Assembly (NCBI RefSeq): GCF_000425445.1
Contig: NZ_AUDL01000004.1
Location: 310,001 to 374,000, forward strand
DNA length: 64,000 nt
Reading direction: 5' to 3'
Source: Flavobacterium denitrificans DSM 15936
GTDB lineage: Bacteria > Bacteroidota > Bacteroidia > Flavobacteriales > Flavobacteriaceae
Shown: positions 1 through 7,676 of the stretch, piece after piece
Position numbering within the stretch: the stretch's first letter is position 1
How the letters are laid out: each line of letters begins with the position of its first letter
The notes under the pieces: generated by a model
Told to the model about the DNA's origin: nothing
Seen by the model: only the letters and a program-made list of their open reading frames with translations
The model's database searches: none
Translations under genes and position numbers: made by a program

Positions 1-926
1 ATTATGCTATGAAAACATACGGAAACGACAAACCGGACATTCGTTTCGGAATGAAGTTTGGTGAGTTAAACGAATTCGCACAGCACAAAGAATTCCCAGT
101 TTTTAATTCGGCTGAATTAGTTGTCGGAATCGCGGTTCCAGGAGCAGGAAATTATACTCGTAAAGAAATCGACGGATTGATTGACTGGGTAAAACGTCCA
201 CAAGTTGGAGCATCTGGAATGGTTTACGTCAAATGCAATGAAGATGGAACATACAAATCATCTGTAGATAAATTCTACGATAATGATGATTTGGCAAACT
301 GGGCAAAAGCAACGGAAGCAAATCCTGGCGATATGATTTTTGTACTTTCTGGTCCAGCAAATAAAACAAGAGGACAACTTTCTGCACTTCGTATGGAATT
401 AGCAACGCGTTTAGGGTTACGTAATCCTGAAGAATTTGCTCCATTATGGGTTGTAGATTTCCCATTATTGGAACTTGACGAAGAAAGTGGCCGTTACCAC
501 GCAATGCACCACCCATTTACTTCTCCAAAACCAGAAGATATGGCTTTGTTGGAAACAGAACCAGGGAAAGTTCGCGCAAACGCATACGATATGGTTTTAA
601 ACGGAAACGAAATTGGCGGTGGATCTATTCGTATTCATGATAAAACGACACAACAATTGATGTTTAAATATTTAGGATTTACTGAAGAAGAAGCAAAAGC
701 ACAATTTGGTTTCTTGATGGATGCTTTCCAATTTGGAGCACCGCCACACGGAGGTTTGGCTTTTGGATTGGATAGATTAGTTGCCATTTTAGGAGGTCAG
801 GAAACTATTAGAGATTTCATTGCTTTCCCTAAAAACAATTCCGGACGTGATGTTATGATCGATGCTCCGGCAGCAATTGATGATGCACAGTTGAAAGAAC
901 TTCGTATTAAAGTTGATATAGCATAA
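1..926 (+). CDS. aspS: Aspartate-tRNA ligase, C-terminal part (5' end outside window)
   Basis: This is the C-terminal half (about 308 residues) of aspartyl-tRNA synthetase, which charges tRNA-Asp with aspartate in the cytoplasm. The frame is open to the left edge and begins [12 protein letters not shown], the usual block before the GAD insertion domain, so the first in-frame ATG at position 9 is internal. The GAD domain follows (about residues 35-150 of the fragment). Class II motif 3 ([15 protein letters not shown]) lies near fragment residue 255, with the class arginine in GLDR. Bacterial AspRS is usually near 580 residues, so about half is missing to the left. A strong hairpin terminator follows the stop. 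The assignment is firm. Motifs 1 and 2 cannot be checked here. Confidence 0.96.
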   Translation, partial: YAMKTYGNDKPDIRFGMKFGELNEFAQHKEFPVFNSAELVVGIAVPGAGNYTRKEIDGLIDWVKRPQVGASGMVYVKCNEDGTYKSSVDKFYDNDDLANWAKATEANPGDMIFVLSGPANKTRGQLSALRMELATRLGLRNPEEFAPLWVVDFPLLELDEESGRYHAMHHPFTSPKPEDMALLETEPGKVRANAYDMVLNGNEIGGGSIRIHDKTTQQLMFKYLGFTEEEAKAQFGFLMDAFQFGAPPHGGLAFGLDRLVAILGGQETIRDFIAFPKNNSGRDVMIDAPAAIDDAQLKELRIKVDIA

Positions 927-952
927 TTTTTTGCAAAATATTCAAAAATAGG

Positions 953-987
953 AACGCCGATTGAAAAAATTCAATCGGCGTTTTTTT
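953..987 (+). terminator. Intrinsic terminator after aspS
   Basis: A stem AACGCCGATTGA pairs with TCAATCGGCGTT across a short A-rich loop and is followed by a run of T. It lies 27 bases after the aspS stop. Confidence 0.9.
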
Positions 988-1235
988 ATCTTTTTAGGTA
1001 AAAAAATAAATGCAAATTTCACATTTATCGATTATAAAATTCCTACAACATGTCTTTTTGTATATTCCTACAATTAATGATTCTCAAATTATCCTATTTT
1101 ATTAGCATTTTGATGTAATAAACCACGTAAAAACACTGTAAATCAATAATTTTTACAAAAAATTAACACGTACATGTCTTTTGTATTAGTTAATATGCTA
1201 CATTTGCTTTATTATAAATTATTATTACAATTACA
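988..1235 (+). promoter_or_regulatory. Upstream region of the cold-shock gene with a direct repeat
   Basis: This AT-rich gap has no gene. A TAnnTTTG-type -7 box (TACATTTG, 1199-1206) sits 29 bases before the cold-shock start. TTTG at 1180-1183 is a possible -33 element, but the 15-base gap is shorter than usual. The sequence ACATGTCTTTTTGTAT (1048-1063) recurs with one T missing at 1172-1186, overlapping that -33 element. ATTCCTACAA also occurs twice (from about 1039 and 1064). The repeats suggest a regulator site or a second promoter. The promoter is read from consensus only. Confidence 0.4.
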
Positions 1236-1430
1236 ATGCGTACAGGTACAGTAAAATTTTTCAATGAATCTAAAGGTTATGGGTTCATTACAGACGAAGA
1301 AACAGGAAAGGACATCTTCGTTCACGCTTCAGGAATTAACGCGGAAGAATTACGCGAAGGTGACCGTGTAAGCTACGAAGAAGAAGAAGGAAGAAAAGGG
1401 AAAGTTGCTGCTAAAGTAGCAGTAATCTAA
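1236..1430 (+). CDS. Cold-shock domain protein (CspA family)
   Basis: A 64-residue single cold-shock domain, a small cytoplasmic beta-barrel that binds single-stranded RNA or DNA and acts as an RNA chaperone. RNP1 (KGYGFI, residues 13-18) and RNP2 (DIFVHAS, residues 26-32) are intact, and the protein opens with the typical GTVKFFN block. The length is slightly below the usual 65-70. The C-terminal half is rich in Glu and Lys. It is a stand-alone gene between two terminators with its own putative promoter. Whether it is cold-induced or constitutive cannot be told from the sequence, as Csp paralogues differ in this. Confidence 0.93.
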   Translation: MRTGTVKFFNESKGYGFITDEETGKDIFVHASGINAEELREGDRVSYEEEEGRKGKVAAKVAVI

Positions 1431-1474
1431 GAAAAATATAGCAATTTATTTTTTTTGCCTCTGAATGGTTTTAA

Positions 1475-1506
1475 AAACGTCCCGAAGAATCGGGACGTTT
1501 TTTTTT
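1475..1506 (+). terminator. Intrinsic terminator after the cold-shock gene
   Basis: AAAACGTCCCG pairs with CGGGACGTTTT around a six-base loop and is followed by a T run. Confidence 0.9.
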
Positions 1507-1607
1507 GCTTATTTCTTAAAAAAATATTAAAAAAACAGCACCTTATTTATAATCAATAAAAATTAGGTCTAAACGCATATTCTGAACATACTTATATCCT
1601 CCTTTAG

Positions 1608-1639
1608 TTTGTGATTTACATAGTTGAAAGTTATCTTTG
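1608..1639 (+). promoter_or_regulatory. nuo operon promoter
   Basis: TTTG at 1608-1611, a 20-base spacer and TATCTTTG at 1632-1639 match the Bacteroidota -33/-7 consensus exactly. The expected transcript start near 1646 leaves a leader of about 26 bases to the ATG at 1672. It also rules out the in-frame TTG at 1624 as the nuoA start, because that codon lies upstream of the -7 box. Confidence 0.8.
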
Positions 1640-1671
1640 TGGCTTATTCTTTAAGTAAAAACCCTAAGTTT

Positions 1672-2037
1672 ATGCAATCTGATCAATACAGTTACATTCC
1701 AATTTTAATGCAGTTAGTTCTAGCTGTTGGTTTTGTAGTAGGAACAATAATTATTTCTGGAAAATTAGGTCCAAAAAGAACCTCTGAAGTTAAAGACAAA
1801 AACTTCGAGTGTGGTATCGAATCTGTTGGAAATGCACGTATTCCTTTTTCGGTAAAATATTTCCTTGTTGCGATCTTGTTTGTATTGTTTGACGTAGAGG
1901 TAATTTTCCTTTACCCTTGGGCAGTAAACTTTAAAGATCTAGGCATCGAAGGAATGCTGAAAATGATTGTTTTTATGGCTTTGCTTTTAGTTGGTTTCTT
2001 TTACATCATCAAAAAGAAAGCTTTAGAGTGGGAATAA
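1672..2037 (+). CDS. nuoA: NADH-quinone oxidoreductase subunit A
   Basis: A 121-residue membrane subunit of respiratory complex I, at the junction between the hydrophilic arm and the proton-pumping arm. Three transmembrane helices are visible (about residues 9-29, 62-85 and 92-114). The first loop has the conserved Cys in FECGIES, and helix 2 contains the acidic FDVEVIFLYPW motif typical of NuoA. The ATG at 1672 was chosen because the operon promoter places the transcript start near 1646. An in-frame TTG at 1624 would add 16 residues of uncharacteristic sequence. It is the first gene of the operon and is separated from nuoB by an AT-rich, repeat-bearing gap of 156 bases. Confidence 0.95.
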   Translation: MQSDQYSYIPILMQLVLAVGFVVGTIIISGKLGPKRTSEVKDKNFECGIESVGNARIPFSVKYFLVAILFVLFDVEVIFLYPWAVNFKDLGIEGMLKMIVFMALLLVGFFYIIKKKALEWE

Positions 2038-2045
2038 TGAATATT

Positions 2046-2171
2046 AGATTTCAGATTTTAAATTTTTAGATTAAATTGATTTAGAATTTTAGATTTGAAA
2101 ATAATATCTCAAAATACAATATTGAATTTTAAAATATTGATTTCGGTTTCAAGATCAAAAATCTGAAATCT
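2046..2171. repeat. Inverted repeat between nuoA and nuoB
   Basis: AGATTTCAGATTTT (2046-2059) is the exact reverse complement of 2158-2171. Further partial TTAGATTT and ATCTGAA copies lie between and after the arms. The gap is very AT-rich and non-coding. It could fold in the nuo transcript between the first two genes. Its role is unknown. Confidence 0.6.
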
Positions 2172-2193
2172 GAAATCTACAATCTAAAATAAA

Positions 2194-2742
2194 ATGAGCG
2201 ATTCAAAAGTAAATATGGTTGCACCGCCAGAAGGAGTTACTGGTGAAGGTTTCTTCGCTACAAAACTTAATGATGTTGTTGGTTTAGCAAGAGCTAACTC
2301 ATTATGGCCGCTTCCTTTCGCGACTTCATGCTGTGGTATCGAATTCATGGCAACAATGGCATCTCACTACGATTTAGCACGATTTGGTTCTGAACGTGTG
2401 AGTTTCTCGCCAAGACAAGCCGATATGTTATTAGTAATGGGAACTATTTCTAAAAAAATGGCTCCTATTTTAAGACAAGTTTACGAACAAATGTCTGAAC
2501 CTCGCTGGGTAATTGCTGTTGGAGCTTGTGCTTCATCAGGAGGTGTTTTTGACACATACTCAGTTTTGCAGGGAATTGACAAAGTAATCCCAGTTGACGT
2601 TTATGTTCCAGGATGTCCTCCAAGACCGGAACAAATTGTTGACGGAGTAATGAGATTACAGGAATTGGTAAAAAGTGAATCTGTTAGACGCAGAAGCTCT
2701 CCAGAATACCAAGAATTATTAGCTTCATATAATATCTCATAA
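2194..2742 (+). CDS. nuoB: NADH-quinone oxidoreductase subunit B
   Basis: A 182-residue complex I subunit carrying cluster N2, the last iron-sulfur cluster before quinone. The four ligands are present: Cys46 and Cys47 in TSCCGIEF, Cys112 in GACASSGG and Cys141 in PGCPPRPE. The 65- and 29-residue spacings match the E. coli protein. The conserved SPRQADMLLVMGT block is also present. It lies one base before nuoC, so the two are probably translationally coupled. Length and motifs are normal for the family. Confidence 0.98.
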   Translation: MSDSKVNMVAPPEGVTGEGFFATKLNDVVGLARANSLWPLPFATSCCGIEFMATMASHYDLARFGSERVSFSPRQADMLLVMGTISKKMAPILRQVYEQMSEPRWVIAVGACASSGGVFDTYSVLQGIDKVIPVDVYVPGCPPRPEQIVDGVMRLQELVKSESVRRRSSPEYQELLASYNIS

Positions 2743-2743
2743 A

Positions 2744-3265
2744 ATGGCTTTAGAAAATACCCTGATCCAAGATAAACTTGTAGAAACATTCAATAATGAT
2801 GTTTTTAACTTTCATCAAGAAAGAGATATTTTTACTTTAGAAGCTTCAGCTGATAAAATCACAGCGCTGATTCTTTTCCTTAAAAACGACCCTGAATTAC
2901 GTTTTCATTTCTTAACTGATTTGTGCGGCATTCATTACCCTGATAATGAAACTGAACGCCAGTTTGCTGTTGTATATCATTTACACAACTGGTACGACAA
3001 CACACGTTTAAGAATCAAAGTATATATCAATGGCGAAAAACCAGAGATTAAATCAATTTCAAATATTTTCTTGAGTTCAAACTGGATGGAAAGAGAAACT
3101 TACGATTTCTACGGAATCAATTTTATTGGTCACCCGCAATTGAAACGTATTTTGAATATGGACGAAATGGTGTCTTTTCCAATGAGAAAAGAATTCCCAA
3201 TGGAAGACAGCGGAAGAACTGATAAAGACGACAGATTCTTTGGAAGAACAACAACAAATTGCTAA
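2744..3265 (+). CDS. nuoC: NADH-quinone oxidoreductase subunit C (30 kDa)
   Basis: A 173-residue hydrophilic complex I subunit next to NuoB and NuoD. The family signature is visible near the C-terminal half (WMERETYDFYGINFIGHPQLKRI is the core region, about residues 110-132), ending in MRKEFPMEDSGR. The nuoC and nuoD genes are separate here, not fused as in E. coli. It starts one base after the nuoB stop. The tail after the signature is short, as is common in separate NuoC proteins. Confidence 0.96.
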   Translation: MALENTLIQDKLVETFNNDVFNFHQERDIFTLEASADKITALILFLKNDPELRFHFLTDLCGIHYPDNETERQFAVVYHLHNWYDNTRLRIKVYINGEKPEIKSISNIFLSSNWMERETYDFYGINFIGHPQLKRILNMDEMVSFPMRKEFPMEDSGRTDKDDRFFGRTTTNC

Positions 3266-3286
3266 AAAATAATTCAACATTATAAA

Positions 3287-4525
3287 ATGTCAGAACTATT
3301 ATTACCACCAGAGCATCGTTATGCTAAAATAATTAAGGAAAAACTAAACGAAGACGGAAGCGAACTTTCTGTTCTGAATTTAGGCCCTACTCACCCGGCT
3401 ACTCACGGTATTTTCCAAAATATCCTATTAATGGATGGAGAAAGAATTCTTGAAGCTGAACCAACTATTGGTTACATTCATAGAGCTTTTGAAAAAATCG
3501 CTGAAAACCGTCCTTTTTATCAAATCACACCTCTTACAGACCGTATGAACTATTGCTCCTCTCCTATTAATAATATGGGATGGTGGATGACATTAGAAAA
3601 ACTATTAGGCATTGAAGTTCCAAAAAGAGCTCAATATTTAAGAGTTATTGTTATGGAGCTGGCTCGTATTACAGACCACTTGATTTGTAATTCGATTCTT
3701 GGGGTTGATACTGGTGCGTATACTGGTTTCTTATACGTTTTTCAATTTAGAGAGAAAATCTACGAAATCTACGAAGAAATTTGTGGAGCTCGCTTGACTA
3801 CAAATATGGGAAGAATTGGTGGATTTGAAAGAGACTGGTCTCCAGAAGCTTTCAGAAAACTTGATATTTTCCTAGAAGAATTCCCAGTTGCTTGGAAAGA
3901 ATTCGAAAACTTATTCGAAAGAAACAGAATTTTCCTTGACAGAACTGTAAACGTAGGTGCTATTTCTGCCGAACAAGCAATGGCTTACGGATTTACAGGT
4001 CCAAACTTGCGTGCTGCCGGAGTTGATTATGACGTTCGTGTTGCACAGCCTTACTCATCTTACGAAGATTTTGATTTTATTGTTCCTGTTGGAAAATCAG
4101 GTGACACATACGATCGTTTCTGTGTTCGTAACGCTGAAGTTTGGGAAAGTTTAAGCATTATTCGTCAGGCTTTGGATAAAATGCCAGCCGGAAACGAATA
4201 CCATGCTGAAGTTCCAGATTATTACCTTCCTCCAAAAGAAGACGTATATAATAATATGGAATCATTAATCTATCACTTTAAAATTGTAATGGGCGAAGTT
4301 CCTGTACCAGTTGCAGAAATTTATCACCCAGTTGAAGGAGGAAATGGAGAAATTGGTTTCTATTTAGTGACTGATGGAAGTAGGACTCCATATAGATTAC
4401 ATTTCAGAAGACCTTGCTTTATTTATTATCAAGCATATCCAGAAATGATTAAAGGAGCGTTGCTTTCTGATGCAATTGTTATTTTATCAAGTTTAAATGT
4501 AATTGCAGGAGAATTAGACGCATAA
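3287..4525 (+). CDS. nuoD: NADH-quinone oxidoreductase subunit D (49 kDa)
   Basis: A 412-residue complex I subunit that forms the quinone-binding cavity with NuoB. It has the LGPTHPATHGIF motif (about residues 32-43) with the quinone-site histidine, then the GYIHRAFEK block and DRMNYCSSPINNMGW, which contains the quinone-site tyrosine. It ends in the conserved IVILSSLNVIAGELDA. It follows nuoC by 21 bases. Full family length, with no anomalies. Confidence 0.98.
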   Translation: MSELLLPPEHRYAKIIKEKLNEDGSELSVLNLGPTHPATHGIFQNILLMDGERILEAEPTIGYIHRAFEKIAENRPFYQITPLTDRMNYCSSPINNMGWWMTLEKLLGIEVPKRAQYLRVIVMELARITDHLICNSILGVDTGAYTGFLYVFQFREKIYEIYEEICGARLTTNMGRIGGFERDWSPEAFRKLDIFLEEFPVAWKEFENLFERNRIFLDRTVNVGAISAEQAMAYGFTGPNLRAAGVDYDVRVAQPYSSYEDFDFIVPVGKSGDTYDRFCVRNAEVWESLSIIRQALDKMPAGNEYHAEVPDYYLPPKEDVYNNMESLIYHFKIVMGEVPVPVAEIYHPVEGGNGEIGFYLVTDGSRTPYRLHFRRPCFIYYQAYPEMIKGALLSDAIVILSSLNVIAGELDA

Positions 4526-4567
4526 AAAATTTGTGCCTTTGCGCCTTTGTGGCAAAACAAGAATAAA

Positions 4568-5098
4568 ATGGAAAGAAAACATTACAAACAAGAAATAAAC
4601 ATGACCGAGGCATTGATGAACCGCATCAATGAATTGATTAGTCATTATCCTGAAGGCAAGCAAAAATCGGCTTTATTGCCTGTTTTACATGAGGTTCAGG
4701 ATGCACACAATAACTGGCTTAGTATTGAACTTCAAGATAAAGTTGCCGAAATTCTTCAGATTAAACCAATTGAGGTTTATGAAGTGGTTACTTTTTACAC
4801 CATGTTCAACCAAAAGCCAATTGGAAAATACATGTTTGAATTTTGTCAGACTTCTTGTTGTTGTTTAAGCGGTGCCGAAAATTTAATGGATTATACTTCT
4901 GAAAAATTAGGCATTAAAATGGGCGAAACAACTCCAGACGGAATGTTCACTATTGCCGGAGTAGAATGTTTAGGTGCTTGCGGATACGCTCCAATGATGC
5001 AGTTGGGAGATTTCTACAAAGAGAAATTGACAGAAGAGAAAATCGATCAGTTAATTGCTGATTGCAGAGATGATAAAATAATATTACACGATAAATAA
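4568..5098 (+). CDS. nuoE: NADH-quinone oxidoreductase subunit E (24 kDa)
   Basis: A 176-residue thioredoxin-like subunit of the NADH dehydrogenase module, holding the [2Fe-2S] cluster N1a. The ligand region is Cys93 and Cys97/98 in FCQTSCCC plus Cys134 and Cys138 in VECLGACG. The N-terminal helical domain (residues 15-80) has the usual VTFYTMF block. ATG 4568 was chosen over the in-frame TTG at 4547, whose extra residues overlap a dispersed repeat-like sequence. ATG 4601, giving MTEALM, is an alternative start. It ends one base before nuoF, suggesting coupled translation. Confidence 0.95.
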   Translation: MERKHYKQEINMTEALMNRINELISHYPEGKQKSALLPVLHEVQDAHNNWLSIELQDKVAEILQIKPIEVYEVVTFYTMFNQKPIGKYMFEFCQTSCCCLSGAENLMDYTSEKLGIKMGETTPDGMFTIAGVECLGACGYAPMMQLGDFYKEKLTEEKIDQLIADCRDDKIILHDK

Positions 5099-5099
5099 G

Positions 5100-6470
5100 A
5101 TGTCACAAAAAATATTATTAGATAAAATCAATATTCCTGGAATTAAAACCTACGAAGTTTATCGCCAAAATGGTGGATATGCTTCTGTAGAAAAAGCTTT
5201 AAAAACACTTACGCCAGATGAAGTTACTGAAGAAGTAAAAAAATCAGGATTACGTGGTCGTGGTGGCGCGGGTTTCCCTGCCGGAATGAAATGGAGCTTT
5301 ATTGACAAAAAATCAGGAAAACCAAGACACTTAGTTTGCAACGCCGATGAGTCTGAACCTGGAACTTTCAAAGATCGTTATTTGATGGAATTTATTCCTC
5401 ACTTATTGATCGAGGGAATGATTACTTCTAGTTACGCTTTAGGTGCTAACCTTTCATACATCTACATTCGTGGAGAATATATGTGGGTTTTCAAAATCTT
5501 AGAAAGAGCAATCGCCGAAGCAAAAGCTGCCGGATGGTTAGGAAAAAATATATTAGGTTCAGGTTATGATCTTGAACTTCACGTTCATTGTGGAGCTGGA
5601 GCTTATATTTGTGGAGAAGAAACTGCACTTATTGAGTCTCTAGAAGGTAAAAGAGGAAATCCTCGTATTAAACCACCTTTCCCAGCAGTTTCAGGACTTT
5701 GGGCAAATCCAACAGTGGTAAACAACGTTGAAACTATCGCAACGGTGCCTTGGATTGTAAACAATTCTGGTGACGATTATGCTAAAATTGGTGTCGGGCG
5801 TTCAACTGGAACTAAATTAATTTCTGCTTCAGGAAATATCAAAAATCCTGGTGTTTATGAAATTGAATTAGGCTTAAGTGTTGACGAATTCATGAATTCT
5901 GATGAATATTTAGGAGGAATGTCTTCAAGCCGTCCATTAAAAGCATTTGTTCCCGGAGGTTCTTCTGTGCCAATTTTGCCAGCTGAATTAATTTTCAAAA
6001 CAGCAAATGGAGAAGATCGTTTAATGACTTACGAATCTTTGAGTGATGGTGGTTTTGCTACCGGATCAATGTTGGGTTCTGGAGGATTTATCGTTTATGA
6101 TGATACTGCTTGTATCGTTAGAAACACTTGGAACTTTGCTCGTTTTTACCACCACGAATCTTGCGGACAATGTACACCTTGTCGTGAAGGAACTGGATGG
6201 TTGGAAAAAATCTTATGGAGAATTGAAAACGGTCAAGGCCGTGAAGAAGATATCGAATTATTGTGGAGCATTCAAAGCAAAATTGAAGGAAACACAATTT
6301 GCCCTCTAGGAGATGCTGCATCATGGCCAGTTGCTGCGGCAATTCGTCACTTTAGAGATGAATTCGAATATCACGTTCGTTTCCCTGAAAAAATCAAAAA
6401 TAGAGATCACTTTGTTGCTGAACCATTTTCACAAGTTAAGCATTTAGTAGGCGGTAAAGTAATCGTATAA
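5100..6470 (+). CDS. nuoF: NADH-quinone oxidoreductase subunit F (51 kDa)
   Basis: A 456-residue subunit that oxidises NADH through FMN and passes electrons to cluster N3. The FMN-binding glycine-rich loop GRGGAGFPAGMKW spans residues 53-65. The NADH-site block GAGAYICGEETALIESLEG follows (about 173-191). The [4Fe-4S] N3 ligands are Cys355, Cys358 and Cys361 (SCGQCTPCREG) and Cys401 (ICPLGDA). Its presence, with nuoE and nuoG, shows that this complex accepts electrons from NADH. Many other bacteria carry 11-subunit versions without this module. It is followed by a 171-base gap with an inverted repeat. Confidence 0.98.
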   Translation: MSQKILLDKINIPGIKTYEVYRQNGGYASVEKALKTLTPDEVTEEVKKSGLRGRGGAGFPAGMKWSFIDKKSGKPRHLVCNADESEPGTFKDRYLMEFIPHLLIEGMITSSYALGANLSYIYIRGEYMWVFKILERAIAEAKAAGWLGKNILGSGYDLELHVHCGAGAYICGEETALIESLEGKRGNPRIKPPFPAVSGLWANPTVVNNVETIATVPWIVNNSGDDYAKIGVGRSTGTKLISASGNIKNPGVYEIELGLSVDEFMNSDEYLGGMSSSRPLKAFVPGGSSVPILPAELIFKTANGEDRLMTYESLSDGGFATGSMLGSGGFIVYDDTACIVRNTWNFARFYHHESCGQCTPCREGTGWLEKILWRIENGQGREEDIELLWSIQSKIEGNTICPLGDAASWPVAAAIRHFRDEFEYHVRFPEKIKNRDHFVAEPFSQVKHLVGGKVIV

Positions 6471-6576
6471 AAATAAAAAGCAGAAAGTTATAAAGTTCAT
6501 AATGTTAAAAAGGACAGCAATTCTTTTCAATATTCCGACTTTCAACAAAAAAGTTTAAAATAGTTTAAAGTTTCAA

Positions 6577-6630
6577 GTTTTTTTAGTTTCAAATGAAAAC
6601 CTGAAACGTGAAACCTGAAACTAAAAAAAC
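6577..6630. repeat. Inverted repeat before nuoG
   Basis: GTTTTTTTAGTTTCA (6577-6591) is exactly the reverse complement of 6616-6630. The 24-base loop holds tandem CTGAAAC/GTGAAAC units. The hairpin ends 11 bases before the nuoG ATG, so in RNA it could affect nuoG translation or transcript processing. A similar CTTGAAACTTGAAAC run precedes the yraN gene near 25228. Confidence 0.7.
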
Positions 6631-6641
6631 AAAATTAAGAG

Positions 6642-7670
6642 ATGAAAGTAACCATAGACGGTCAAAGTATAGACGTAGAGCCAGGAACAACAATCCTGCA
6701 GGCTGCACGTATGATTGGTGGAGATTTGGTACCGCCAGCCATGTGCTATTACTCAAAATTAAAAGGGAGCGGTGGAAAATGCCGTTGTTGCTTAGTTGAA
6801 GTTTCTAAAGGAAGCGAAGCTGACCCAAGACCAATGCCAAAATTAATGGCATCTTGTGTAACAGGATGTATGGACGGAATGGAAGTAAACAGCAAATCTT
6901 CTGCCAGAGTTACGGAAGCGCGTAAATCTGTAACAGAATTTTTATTGATCAACCACCCATTAGACTGCCCAATTTGTGATCAAGCCGGAGAATGTGATCT
7001 TCAAAATTTAAGTTTTGAGCACGGAAACCCAAAATCACGTTTTATCGAAGAGAAAAGAACATTTGAACCAGAAGATATTGGTCCAAATATTCAACTGCAT
7101 ATGAACCGTTGTATCTTATGCCAAAGATGTGTACAAGTTGCAGATCAATTGACAGACAACAGAGTTCACGGCGTATTAGACCGTGGTGACCACGCTAATA
7201 TTTCAACTGGAATTTCTAAAGCAATCGACAATGAGTTTTCTGGAAACATGATTGACGTTTGTCCGGTTGGAGCTTTAACAGACAAGACTTTCCGTTTTAA
7301 ATCAAGAGTTTGGTTCAACAAACCTTACAATGCACACAGAGAATGTACCACACCAGGATGTTGCGGTAAAACTACCGTTTGGATGTTTGGTGATGAAATT
7401 CAACGTGTAACGGGTCGTAAAGATGAATATCACGAAGTTGAAGAATTCATCTGTAACAGCTGTCGTTTTGATCACAAAGATGTGAACGACTGGGTTATTG
7501 AAGGACCAAGAGAATTTGAAAAAGATTCTGTAATCAATCAAAATAATTACACTCAAAAATTAGAGAAAGTTACAATCGATACTGAAAAGAATATCCTTTT
7601 AGGTAGAGATATTGACCGTAAAAAAATTAGTATGGCAGCAATTCCATTAACTGATAAAGACCAAAAATAG
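6642..7670 (+). CDS. nuoG: NADH-quinone oxidoreductase subunit G, short form
   Basis: A 342-residue iron-sulfur subunit of the NADH module. It has a [2Fe-2S] ferredoxin domain (Cys35, Cys47, Cys50, Cys72), the His-Cys3 cluster (His105, Cys109, Cys112, Cys118 in HPLDCPICDQAGEC), a [4Fe-4S] set (Cys157, Cys160, Cys163, Cys207), and a further set (Cys235, Cys240/241, Cys271, Cys274) that begins the molybdopterin-oxidoreductase fold. It stops soon after. E. coli NuoG is about 900 residues, so nearly the whole molybdopterin-like domain is absent. nuoH begins seven bases later, so nothing of that domain remains downstream. To my knowledge short NuoG is usual in flavobacteria, so this looks like a real form and not a frameshift. 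Confidence 0.96.
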   Translation: MKVTIDGQSIDVEPGTTILQAARMIGGDLVPPAMCYYSKLKGSGGKCRCCLVEVSKGSEADPRPMPKLMASCVTGCMDGMEVNSKSSARVTEARKSVTEFLLINHPLDCPICDQAGECDLQNLSFEHGNPKSRFIEEKRTFEPEDIGPNIQLHMNRCILCQRCVQVADQLTDNRVHGVLDRGDHANISTGISKAIDNEFSGNMIDVCPVGALTDKTFRFKSRVWFNKPYNAHRECTTPGCCGKTTVWMFGDEIQRVTGRKDEYHEVEEFICNSCRFDHKDVNDWVIEGPREFEKDSVINQNNYTQKLEKVTIDTEKNILLGRDIDRKKISMAAIPLTDKDQK

Positions 7671-7676
7671 TAAGAA

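Noticed and set aside
1624..1671. TTG start giving NuoA 16 extra residues
   Set aside because: The codon lies upstream of the -7 box of a consensus promoter, so it would not be in the main transcript. The extra residues do not fit the family.
3957..6952. Small frames of 60-90 residues overlapping nuoD, nuoF and nuoG
   Set aside because: They overlap conserved genes in other frames and have no start context or family motif.
7671..7676. Frameshift as the cause of the short NuoG
   Set aside because: nuoH starts seven bases after the nuoG stop, and no frame around it encodes any part of the missing molybdopterin-like domain.
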